Shown here piece by piece: positions 37,301-49,300 of a stretch of 64,000 bases of DNA (positions are counted from its first letter, which is position 1; each line of letters starts with the position of its first letter). The stretch comes from Artemia franciscana. Lineage: Eukaryota > Arthropoda > Branchiopoda > Anostraca > Artemiidae. The translations under genes were made by a program, and so were the position numbers. Where the stretch lies: NCBI RefSeq assembly GCF_032884065.1, contig NC_088867.1:41781314-41845313 (forward strand), given 5' to 3'. A model generated the notes under the pieces. That model did no database searches, was not told where the DNA came from, and was given only the letters and a program-made list of their open reading frames with translations.

Positions 37301-40300
37301 TGGTTTAAAGATGTTTAAAAAATATATATTGACAGTGAATATTACAAGAATCTGAGAATGAGCCGGAAAAGGAACTGGCTTTGATTTCCGCTGTTTGTTT
37401 CTATAGTTAGCGATTAGCAGAAAGCTTCCACTATTGTTCGCAAGAAGACAAGAACTGGCTGCACTTGGAAAGCAAATCGAGCACGCTAGTGGGGAGTGTT
37501 TCTGGCTAGTGATTCTTTGCGCTAAATTCCAATTATAGCACACATTCAATTCTAAAATAACAAATAATATTTTTTTTTAACTGTGCAAAGTAATATCCGT
37601 GACCGTTTACTGGTGCTCGTTTATGGTTAAAATTGGTTGTGGCAATAGAAGTGGTTCAAATTCTGAATAACTTGATTCTTTTCTTGTTATTCCTGACTAG
37701 CCGGTATAATTCTCACTAGCCTGTCTTATAAACCTGCTTCGGTTCCCATTGGTTTTTCAAAGTGCGTTTTTTAAGTTTTTCGCAACCCCTCCCCTCGTAC
37801 AAAAATCCTAGATGTGCCATTAATGTTAGCATACAGAAGGAAGGGAACCCTTCCCCCTTTGGCATTACTCCAAAGAACTCCTCCCAAAGAAAATAAGTGC
37901 CTTACAACTAAAATCTATTTTATTTTTCAGCCCATCCACCCTCTAAGGAAAATTCTTTAATGCCCTCCCCCGAGAGAATGCCTTGTATAAACGATTAGTA
38001 CCAAAGAAAAAAAGAATTGGAAACAGATATTTAGAGCGAAGACATGTTTGTTTTTTCTCGTAATTAGAAGCCGACCACAGTAACGGCTGGAGAGTGAAAT
38101 TTAAACTATTTGTCAATTACGGAGATCGTAAAACAGACAAATGTCTCGGAAGTTTGCAAAGTCTCCAGAAAAATGTTAAATCCCGCATTTTCTATGGTCT
38201 ACAAAGAAGTAGAAATAATAAGCAAACAAAACAGCCCCAGCTTACAAATCCCCAGGATCATCAGACTCGTGTAGAACATGGAATTATTTCTTCATTGCTT
38301 CAGCACAAAAATGATGCTTCTCTTCAGCATATTATCACTATTTCCATTTTTTCTGATAGAATTTATCGTTTTGATTAAATTTTCTGAAATTTTGCAAAGC
38401 TAGAGCCTAGAACTATATTAAATTCAATCTGCACTTCAAGGCATATGCTAATGGTAGGAAAATGAGTTTTCCGGAAACTTGTCGTTTTCAAATATGCTGG
38501 AAAGGATTGTAAGGCATCAACCAACATGAACCACCTTTTACAGATGCATCTTGATTGGTCGAACTTTCCAGATTTCTTGCCCATTTTTCCGGGAAATGAC
38601 AAATTTAGAACCGATGCTAGGCCTAGTTTCAGAAAAAAATCCTGTGGCTCAATCTCGGTGGGCTTTGTGTGAAAAGGAATGTAAATTTATTGCTTGGGTT
38701 GATGTGTGCTTTTTTCTAGCCAGAATTTTTTGGTCTTCGTTATGTATCAAAAAGAGGCTACCCAAGAGTAAGATGGGTAGATTTGGATCGACCTTTAAAA
38801 AAGCAATTGGATAGACTCGCTCAAGAGGTTTATCTATATCTTAGGGTAATGTTTTATGTACCTGGACCTGGGCTGAGTCTAATTAAAGATGAAACCACTC
38901 GTTATCATTATTTTCTACAGCTAAAAGCTGATGTAGCTGAAGGAAGATTAAGATGCACACTTGAAGAAGCCATTCCTTTGGCAGCCTACAGTTTACAAGG
39001 TAAATGGAATCTTAAAGTTACATTTCTATTTAGGAGTACATTGACGAACTTTGATAGTTGTAAGTCTTTTTTGATAGTCTATTTGATAGTTTGATAGATC
39101 TTTCCTGTGAAGGAAAGATCTTCTTCCCTCCGTATATCTGCTCCGTCCAATTTTAACTGGAGGATTACTAGGGGATTTATTCTGGGGGGTCTGAACGATG
39201 GTTTTAGTTCATGAAAATTTAGGAAGAGGGGCAAAACGTTTTTTTTTTTTTTTTAATCTAAGAGCAGGGCAAATTTGTCATTTTCTTCAGTTTATTCAAT
39301 GGAAGTACAAAAAAGGCATTTTCACCGAAAGTATCCCCAAAAAGAAATTTTCCGAAACCTATGGGTAAAAAAAAAATCAAGGGTGGCATGGGGCCCTTTG
39401 TTTGTTGCATTTCTTGCAGTAGATCTAGTAAAACCAAATCGGTAATTTTGTTTGTGGCCATTTCAGGATACAAATTGAGTCTGAGTGGCCATCAGAATAA
39501 GCTTTTTGTTATTATTAAATTCAGAAGTGAACATGAATATATTTGTAATCTGAATAAATACTTGATGCTCGGCAAATCAAATACCAAAAAACTGTAAGTG
39601 ATCCACTTCTCATATAAACTGAAATTAAGTGAAAAAATTTGCTCTCTTAACAGCCTTTTATTTATTTTCTACTTGATATATAACATGCTACATCTGCATC
39701 GCCTTTATTTAATGTGCATAGTTATGTTAAATTTTTCAAATGCACAAATTGCCATCTCTGAAGATAGAATGTAATCATGACTGTTGAGTAATTAATTTAA
39801 TTTATGTGCCTTGACTTGTTCATTTATGTTTAAATCTTTATGGTTCTGTAAAGACATTGCTGTGTGTACTTATTACTTTAGAGGCACTTTCTTTTTTTTA
39901 CGACTAGATTTACGACTCAATTATTACTTTAGAGGCACTTTCTTTTTTTTACGACTAGAGGTCTTCTACGTGTGAAGTTCTTCAAAATGGTCCAAATAAT
40001 TTGTTATAAGTGTAAAATAATTGAGATATAAAGAACTACCTGTATTTATACTTGCGGGAATTTCAAAGCCAACAATCGGCATAGACAAAAGAATCAATGT
40101 AAAAGAAAAAGTTACGTTTGAAGGAAAAGTTTTTAAGACGTCCAAAGTATTCAAAAGGAAATTTTCTGATGTTACAATATGTATATATTTTAGTATAATA
40201 TCCATAATAATCTTTAAATATGGATATTTAATTAAAAAATGTACATATTTTAACATCAGACAATATCATTTTGAATACTTTGGAGGCTTTAAAACTAATT

Positions 40301-43300
40301 GTTCAAAATATCTTTTTTCTTTTGCATTTTTCTTTCGTATATGCCTATTTTTGACTTTGAAATTCCCGTATACATATTTACAGATTATTATGGATAAATT
40401 ACAGATATTATATTGAAATATATACATATTTTAACATCAGACAATTTCATTTTGAATACTATAGACACTTTAAAAACTTTTCCTTCAAACATATCTTTTT
40501 CTTTTGCATTGTTTCTTTTGTATGTGCCTATGGTTGGCTTTGAAATTCCCGTATACATATTTAAAGATTATAATAGGTAAATTATAGATATTATATTAAA
40601 ATACATACATATTTTAACTTCAGACAATTTAATTTTGAATAGCCCACTTTCGACGCTTTAAATTTTTTTTGCAAAACATATCTTTTAATATTGCATTGTT
40701 TCTTTTGTATATGCCTATTGTTGGCTTTGAAATTCCCGTATGTATTTTAATATAATATCTATAATGTATGTATAAATTATATATAATAATCTGTAAATAT
40801 GCATATGGGAATTTCAAACCCAACAATAGGCATATGCAAAAGAAAAAAATGTGTTTCAAGAAAAAGTTTTAAAGCCTCCAAAGTATTCAAAATGAATGTG
40901 TCTGATGCTAAAATATGTATATATTTTAATTTAAAATTTATAATTTATCTGTTATAATCCGAAAATATTGATAAGAGAATTTTAAAGCATAGATGCATTG
41001 CACTCCACCAGAAGAGTTGTCAAAGTTCATTTTAGACAGAGCAAATCCTTTGTGATCAACTCATCAAAGTACATTACGTCGGTACTACCTTGTTTAGAGT
41101 TCACCCCGCAAGGAACCTTGAAAACGAATGTCGCTTGACGATTGGTCGCCAAGTTGAATTCATCCCAGCAGAAATAATCTCTGAAAATTATTCTATTTAC
41201 GATTTCACGGGAAGTTGTTCAACAAATAGCTTAAAAACAGAGAATAAGCTGGTGAAACTAGGATTAATAGTTAATTATCATTTGTGATGGAGCCGTGAAG
41301 CCCGTTATGAAAAAAGGGAGTCATATGCTTTTAACTTTATTTTATGTATGAGAGTGTATTTTTTTACAAAATCATCTCTATATAAACCTAATAGCCTCTG
41401 TTTATTTTTTCAGCTGAATTTGCTGATTACGACCCTGAACGACACAGTGTATCATATTTAAGGGATTTCGTTCTTGTACCTCGACATTTGGTAACAGAAT
41501 CACAAAGAACAGCTGTCACAGAGGCTGTTGCAAGACAATATGCAGCATTACAGGTGTGTTTATGCCTATTTAGTGGGATTTTTTTCTAATGATTGAATTG
41601 GTTTCATTTGCTCTTGAAATTTTAGCATTAAGCAAACAAGGACTAAGCTGGACTTGTAGTTCAAAACTTAGAAAGTACTAAGGATTATGGCAAAGAAATC
41701 GGATTGTTTGAATTGGCGATTTGAAACTTAAGCAATCAAATATGTCTTAATAAATTAAATTAAAAAAAGGTTTTTTTTCAACTGAGAGTAAGGAGCAACA
41801 TTAAAACTTAAAATGAACAGAAACGTTTTCGGTGAATGAGGGGACTGCCCCTTCCTTAACCCTCGCTCTTTACACTAAAGTCTTAAAGTTCTTTAAAAAC
41901 AATTCTCATTCAAACTCAACCACCCTTGTGTTTGAGGAGTCTTTCTTACTGAATTGTGGCAAAAAGTGAAGCCACATCTTCATTTTCCTCATCCACATTT
42001 ACTCATCAGCACCCCGCTCTTTACGCTTAAGTTTGACTCTTTCTCTCAACTCTTCTTTTTAAAACAGTAAAAAACTTAGCTTAAAGAGCTGGGCGTTGAT
42101 GAGGAAGCAGCCACTTTCATATACCAAGTAATTTCTGTTCGTTTTAAGTTTTAACGTCGCTCCTTACTTTCAGTTAAAAAAACTTGTTTTTTTATTTAAT
42201 TTCTGAACGTTTTTGAATCAATGCATATTTGGATTTTGGCTCTCCGCAGAGGAATAATTAAAACGAAATTTGCATATATTTTTTATTGGCTAAATGGCTT
42301 TCTCATAGTTTTGATTGAATGATTTTGAGAAAAAAAAGAGCGGGGGAGGAAGCCTAGCTGCCCTCCGATTTTTTGGTTACTTAAAAAGGCAACTAGAACT
42401 TTTAATTTTTTAAGAATGTTTTTACTAGTAAAAGATATACGTAACTTATAAATTAGTCTACGTAACGAACTTTTGTATTCTCATGTTTTTATTACATATA
42501 TGAGGGGGTTCGCCCCCTCGTTAGTACCTTGCTCTTTACACTAAAGCTTAAATTTTGTCCCAATTCATTAAGAATGACCCCTAAATCACAAAAGCCGTAG
42601 AATAAATAGTTGAAATTACTAAAAATACTTTAGCGTAAAGAGCAATGTATTAGGAGGAGGTGAGCCCCTCATATGCGTAATAATTTCTGTTCGTTTTAAG
42701 TTTTAATGCTGCTCCTTACTTCCAGCTGAAAAAACTTTTTCATATTTATTTTTTCATTGTTTTTCTTAATAATGCTAGAACATCCTGCGCTCCCTTCATG
42801 CAAATTTTCTTCCCCATGACAAATTCCTCGATGGAAAGTTCCCCTAGCATATCCCCCTCTTTTCAACCCCTCCCCCAACAAAAAAATCCCCCTGAAAATG
42901 TCTGTACACTTCCCAATAACCATTACTATATGTAAGACCTGGTCAAAGTTTGTAACCTGTAGCCCCTCCCACTTGGACTGGGGGGGGAGTAAGTCGTCCC
43001 CAAAGACATAGTTATAAGGTTTTTCGACTACGTGGAATAAAATGGCTATCTCAGAATTTTGATCCGTTAACTTTTGGAAAATAATTAGCGTGGGAGGAGG
43101 CCTAGGTGGCCTCCAATTTTTTTGGTCAATTAGAAAGGGCACTAGAACTTTTCAGTTCCGCTAGAAAGAGTTCTCTCGAAACATTCTAGGACCACTGGGT
43201 CGATGCGATCAACCCTGGGGAAAAAAAAACAAAAAACAACCCAAACAAATAAACACGCATTCGTGATCTGCCTTCTGGCAAAAAATACAAAATTCCACGT

Positions 43301-46300
43301 TTTTGTAGATAGGAGCTTGAAACTCTTACAATAGGGTTCTCTTATACGCTGAATCTGACGCTGTGATTTTCGTTAAGATTCTATGACTTTTAGGGGGTGT
43401 TTCCCCCTACTTTCTAAAATAAGGCATATTTTCTCAGGCTCTAACTTTTGATGGGTAAGACTAAACTTGATGAAACTTAAATATTTAAAATCAGCATTAA
43501 AATGTGATTCTTTTGATGTAGCTATTGGTATCAAAATTTCATTTTTTAGAGTTTTGGTTACTATTGAGCCGGGTCGCTCCTTACTATAGTTCGTTACCAC
43601 GAACTGTTTGAACAAAGAAAATGTACTTTGATACACGTTAAAAAAAATCTATAGTCAAATAAATTGTTTTTCTTTCTACTGTCTTTTTTTCTGTCATATT
43701 TCTGATAGCGGAAAACATACCTGTATACAGGCGGTATGTTTTTTTTTCTGTCATAGGCGGTATTTTTTTTCTGTCATACTTCTGATATTTTTTTTCTGTC
43801 ATACTTCTGATAGCGCAAAATATACCTGTATATTAGCGTAGGAGAACAATTCAACCCACACTAGGACTGCTTCCTCTATAAGCGTACTTTAAGACCTCTA
43901 GAGCTATTCAAGTCTTGTTAAGTATAAGCTAAATAAACTCTTACGTATCCTGTTGTATTTGACCAGTCTGAATAAATTTATTAATTTCAACAATTTTAAT
44001 TTAATGATTTCAACATGTGTCGTCAAATGTAAGGCTTTTTTGTTCATTCTACGTTTACAGATGAATTAGCTTTTGCTATAGGTTGATTCTTGAGTTTATT
44101 TTTAGCCCCAACCAAGAAGTATGGGTAAAGTATAAGAGTAGAAGCACAGAAGAGTAGAGTAAAAAACATAAAACATAAAAAACATAAACAAAACATAAAA
44201 AACATAAAAAAACATAAAAACATAAAAAAACATAAACAAAACATAAACAAAACATAAAAAAACATAAACATAAAAACATAAAAAACATAAAAAACGCTCT
44301 TTAGTGCAAGGCTTCTTTTTGAATTGGTTCAGTTTAAAATAAAGTAATATTAGTGTAATCATTGTAACTGACCCAATTGCTGTAATAATTAGAGTCTACT
44401 CGAGTTTCTGAGACCAACACAATAAAAATGCCAAAAAATGGTGGCTTTTGCCAATGGCCAGTTTCCACTCTTAGGCGACAAGTTGCAATTACTATTTGTT
44501 TCCAACTTTTTGTGCAATTCCTGGTTTTGCACGTATTAAATTTTTGATTTAGGGCTGGGCCCAAAATCATATGTCTGAAACATCAAACCCCTCTAGAAAC
44601 CTTAGTATTCTCCCAAAGTCTCAGATTTTATGAATAAGTCTGTATAGAACTTATACTAATATAATTATTTTCCTATTTATTAAATGTATTTAATATATTA
44701 CGTATTTGATTTATGCTTATTATCTCATTTAGGGAATAAGTCAGGGATTAGCTGAGTGCTGTTACCTTTTGGGTGCCCAAAAGCTTGATGGCTATGGTCA
44801 AGAATGCTTTTTAGCTAAGAATGAAGCTAATCAAGAAGTTCTTGTTGCAGCTAGTTTGCATGGTGTTCTTGTACGTAGGTCAAATACGGAGGCCCTGGTT
44901 CATTATAGGTAGGGTTTTGTCTTTTTTCCTATTGATTCTCTTTCCTTCTCTCTTATGTTTGAATTTATTTACTGTGTTAAAAAAATTGTGTAATCTAAAA
45001 GTTTTGCTCTCAAAGTCTTAGCGAAAAGCTTATGTTTTAAAGCAATGACATTTAACTGAAAACATTCGTTCCCCAGGCGTCGTATCAGTGATTAAAAAGA
45101 TGAACATCGCTTTCTTAAAGGTGCAAGTTAAACCTCAACGCAAAACGTAAGGGGTTGATGGGAGGGGCGAGCTCCCCAATATTTGGGACAAAGAATGGTC
45201 GTTATAAGTTTTAACATCAATTCTACTTTCATATGAAAAATCTTCGGAATAGTAAAATAGCTTCTTTTTTTTTCTCACGGGGACAAGTTCTAGGCTACCC
45301 TCCACCGCCTAGTGTCTCTAACTTATTTACACTAGTATATCTTGAAAATTAATGTGGTCCAAAGACCGTATCTTGAGAGAGGGATCTTTCGAACTAACCC
45401 CCACGAAGCATGAAAAATTCCATAAAGGAGCACAGTTTTAGGATATCCTATCTAGCCTCCCAGAATCAAAATCCTGGTTACGACCCAGTAGGTCTGTGAT
45501 ATTTTTAGGTTGTTAAACGTTGCTTTGTAGCCTTCACTCTAGGTACTTTGAGACACTGATGATGGATTAGGTTATTTCTTAAAGTATTGCTTATTATCCA
45601 TTGGTTGGATATGGTTAGTCACATTATTAGTCTCTGAACTCCGTATATACATTTCTATCTTCTTCTCAAGCTTTAAAAAAATATTTAAATGTGAACTTAT
45701 CAGTTTCCAGGTTTTACAAGATTCCCGCAGTCGCATCAGTAGGGTCTGTAATTGCAACAAATTAGGGCGTTTGAAAACAGTCTAAATTTTACTTATATTT
45801 GAATCTATTTTTAAGCATTATATACTATATTAAATATATAACAGATAATCAACTATTATTGATGCTCGGCAGAACTAATGTACCGAAAATTAGCTGTCTT
45901 ACCCTGTTTTGAGTAACTGTACAAAAGGGCCGCTACTATTAATCTTAAGGGTCTTGTCTCAGAAAACTTTAAGGAAGGGGGACCCGTAACTGAACTTTTC
46001 AAAGATCTGCGTCAGTAGAAGGGATCTTCTTGTTCCTTCTAGAGATCTACTTTCATGCAGCTTAAAGGTTTGCCGGGTAAGGCTGTAGACTAGAATATCT
46101 ACCAGACGTGATCATCTAGTGACCCTTTTCGATGAGGTACGGCCCTAAAAAAATGCTAATGCTGAATTTTTTTCCATAATGGCACTCAAAAGTCACTCGT
46201 TTCTAGAACAACTCTTGCATAGGCAGCACGGTTTTCGAAAATGGCTTGCAGAGGGGTCTTCAAAAATCGCTAGTTTCTATAACCACTCTTGTATAAGCAG

Positions 46301-49300
46301 AACGATCTTCTAAAATCGCCTGCAGAGCAGTCTTCAACAATCGCTCGTTTCTAAAACCATTCTTGCATAGGCCGAACAATCTTGCAAAAATCGGCAAAAT
46401 GGTCTTCAAAAATCGCTTGCAGAGGGGTCTTCATAAATTGTTAGTTCCTAGAACAAACTCTTGCATAGGCCGAACAATCTTGCAAAAATCGGCAGAATGG
46501 TTTTCAAAATCGCTTGCAGAGGGGTCTTCATAAATTGTTAGTTTCTAGAACCACTCTTGCATAGACAGAACGGTCCTTAAAAATCACTTGCAAAGCGTTC
46601 ATGAAAAATTGCTTGCAGATTGGTCTTCAACAAACGCTAGTTGCTCGAACCACTCTTGCATAGGCAGAACGGTCTTTAAAATCGCTTGCAGAGCGGCCTT
46701 CAAAAATCCCTAGCTTCTAGAGCCACTCTTGCATAAGCAGAACAGTCAGAACTATCTTTAAAAATGGCTTGCACAACGTCCTTCAAAAACCCGCTAGTTT
46801 CTATAATACTCTTGCATGGGCTTATTCCAGAATTTCTAGTCTTCAGATACCATCCAAAAGGAATGTTGCTTACGTTTTTCTTCCGACAGACATTCTTTTA
46901 ATTAATGGAAATATGTTCTTCTTCTTTTTTAAATGCTAGCTTTCCCTACTAGCCTATTTGGTAGCTCTGTCAACGGGTAGAAGAAGAATTCCAGAAGTTT
47001 TATCATTTGAAATGGAAAGAAACTGTATTTAGCTAATATATAATAAATATCTGATCAAATCATGATAATTTTAATTTGGAAAAATATGTTAGGACGGTTC
47101 AAACCTGGGCTCTTACTTGATTGCTCATGTCTGGCACTGCATCTAGTTCTGACATACTGGCACTGCAAGTTAGGCAACAAAAACTAAATGACTTAGTATA
47201 TGCTCCTAACTCTGTTTTCCCTCTAGGTGGGATGACATTGTCAATCTATACAACCAAACGACTTCTGGGATTTAGTTTAAATAAAAAAGAGAGAAATGTA
47301 ACCATTATATTTGAGTCTGTCCATGCCGATCACTTTTACCTTGTTCGGGTGAAAATCGTTGTTTAGTGGCACGGAATGGCAGAAATCTACAATTTACTGC
47401 GGCGTTATCCCTTTTTCTACTTAAAAGGGGTAATAGTCTTTTAGGTTCCTGTTCAAATGACCCCTCTCCTGATCTGTCAACAACGAATGCAATATATATG
47501 TAGGCTCAGAACTTTTTTTGCCTTGAAGATGGGATGACATTGTCGAAGAAATAGACATAAAAGGAACTTTTGGGGATTAGCTTTAAAAAAGAGGGAGAAA
47601 TGTAACCTTTATATTGGTGTCTATCCACGCCGATTGCTTCTTTCCCTGTTTGGGTCAAGTTGTTCCGTGGCACAAAATAGCAGAAACTGCAAATTGGTTT
47701 TGTGTGATTCCTTTTGTGACTTAAAAACGGTAGTAGTACTTTATGTTCATGTTTGATGAGCCCTCTTCTCATCTATCAACAATGGGTGAATAAAATCGAT
47801 AACGAAAAAAAAGCAATAAAATAAACACATATACATGACTATCCGTCTTGGAAAAAAAATGATTGTAGTTAATTATTCCCTATGCCTATAGCTTCAAAAC
47901 GACATTGTTTCCTTTTAGATGGGATGACATTGTCAATTTAGTTAACCAAAAGAGGACTTTCGGTATTGAATGTCAGGAAAAAGAGAGAAATGTGACGTTT
48001 ACATTTGAGTCTTCTGATGCAGCTCGTTATGTTTGGCGTTTATGCGTTCTACAACATACATTTTTTAAACAGAATTTACAAAATTTGGAAGATGCTGGAG
48101 CTCTTAATGTTGACTTGTCAAAGCTGAGCTTAGTTCCTGATACGGCAGACTCGCTTCATGGACCTAGGGTATGTGATTTTATGTTAGCATGCCTTTTTAT
48201 TGTTTTAAGGTTTCTGTTTTAATACCTGTCGATTATAATATTGAAATACTTGAGATTTGGCATCTCTTATCTCAATATAAAGAAAAATGGTTTACCAATT
48301 TCCAGATGAAAATGTTTATTTTAGCTTGGTTGCTGTTATGACGGACTCACTCAATGAATATACTATAGATGTCTTTTGTGTCCTTTCAATTTATTTGGGT
48401 GTTCTATTTTAGTATAAGTACAAAAACATATAATAACGCCGGAGATGGGACGTCTATTATCTTTTTATGAAGAAATTACTGTTTCTTAATTACTACCCGC
48501 TTTCAGATGAATGATTTTGCTTTATATTCACGAATCTAAATAACTGGGCAGTACCAAGATATTTTTTTCATTGATTTTTAATTTTTTACATTTTTGCTCT
48601 TTGATTTTTTATCTTTTTCATTTTGATTTTTGTAGTTCTTTTATTATCTGATTAATCTGATTGATCGTTTGTTAGTCCCGGATGCGAAGCTGGACATGCA
48701 TATCAAAGAGAAGGTTTAACCTACAAAGTATACATATATTAAACCTCAGCTGGGATAACAAATCTCTTCAGGTTGAAAAAAAAACAACCGTAAATTGAGG
48801 CACCTTTTTTGGTCAGATAGTCAACTTGCGAGTTCCATCTCAAATATTCGTACAAAAGTATTTTCACTGTTTACTTTATCGGTAGTAGGGAATTACAGGA
48901 AGTGTAGCTGTAAACTTTTATTAAGGAAAAATTCATAGAAGAGCTCTTAGTCTCATTGACCTGTCAGTTTTAACTGTCCTTAATTCAGCTTTTAAATCAT
49001 TAAAAATTCTCCTCAAGTCAGACTGCTCGGTAGTCGGAGGGCTTAGTCGCAGTGTAAAGGCAGTTGAGTCATCGGAAAATTTAAAACGCTCACGAATTGT
49101 TGTTAAAACACGGTTAAAAAAAGTAACAAATGAGAGTGGACCTAATTTAGTACCTTGTAGCGTAGTAAAACATTAGGGAACTGCAAGACAGTAATTTAAT
49201 TTGTGTTGATAAAATACAAGGTGCTCATGGAGCTTCTTTGCACTTAAAAAATAATTCACACTTTGCACTCAATCTGCTAGGAAGTATCTCTAAGAATGAA

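Larger units (their letters stand above)
39000..41413 (+). other. Pez intron 2
   Basis: 2414 bases, phase 1, acceptor TTTTTTCAG. It contains a ~50-bp tandem duplication at 39865-39960 and a cluster of direct and inverted ~170-bp repeats at 40020-40960. No additional exon seen. Confidence 0.8.
41554..44732 (+). other. Pez intron 3
   Basis: 3179 bases, phase 0. Most of its left half is an inverted copy of family R1 (41765-43609). It also holds repeats of TTTTTTTCTGTCATA near 43680-43815 and an A/CATA-rich tract at 44163-44297. No further exon seen. Confidence 0.8.
44909..47918 (+). other. Pez intron 4, with minisatellite and two decayed exon copies
   Basis: 3010 bases, phase 2, acceptor TTTCCTTTTAG. 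It contains an eight-unit minisatellite at 46190-46818 and two relic copies of the next exon at 47227 and 47529. The stretch 45100-45240 is faintly R1-like. Otherwise nothing recognised. Confidence 0.85.

Noticed and set aside
38094-38378. Open frame shortly before Pez exon 2, considered as an extra exon
   Set aside because: No similarity to FERM proteins, and exon 1 already joins exon 2 in phase with continuous FERM sequence.
40021-40416. 131-residue plus-strand frame
   Set aside because: It is made of the inverted and direct ~170-bp modules and is not conserved between them.
42696-43142. 148-residue minus-strand open frame
   Set aside because: It lies entirely within the inverted R1 repeat; the same sequence in other copies is not open.
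44044-44362. Overlapping Phe/Cys/Met-rich frames resembling a membrane protein
   Set aside because: Produced by the AAAACATA low-complexity repeat in three frames.
46190-46818. Repeats with a constant core and variable spacing considered as a CRISPR-like or regulatory array
   Set aside because: The 'spacers' are themselves diverged copies of each other; an ordinary minisatellite fits better.
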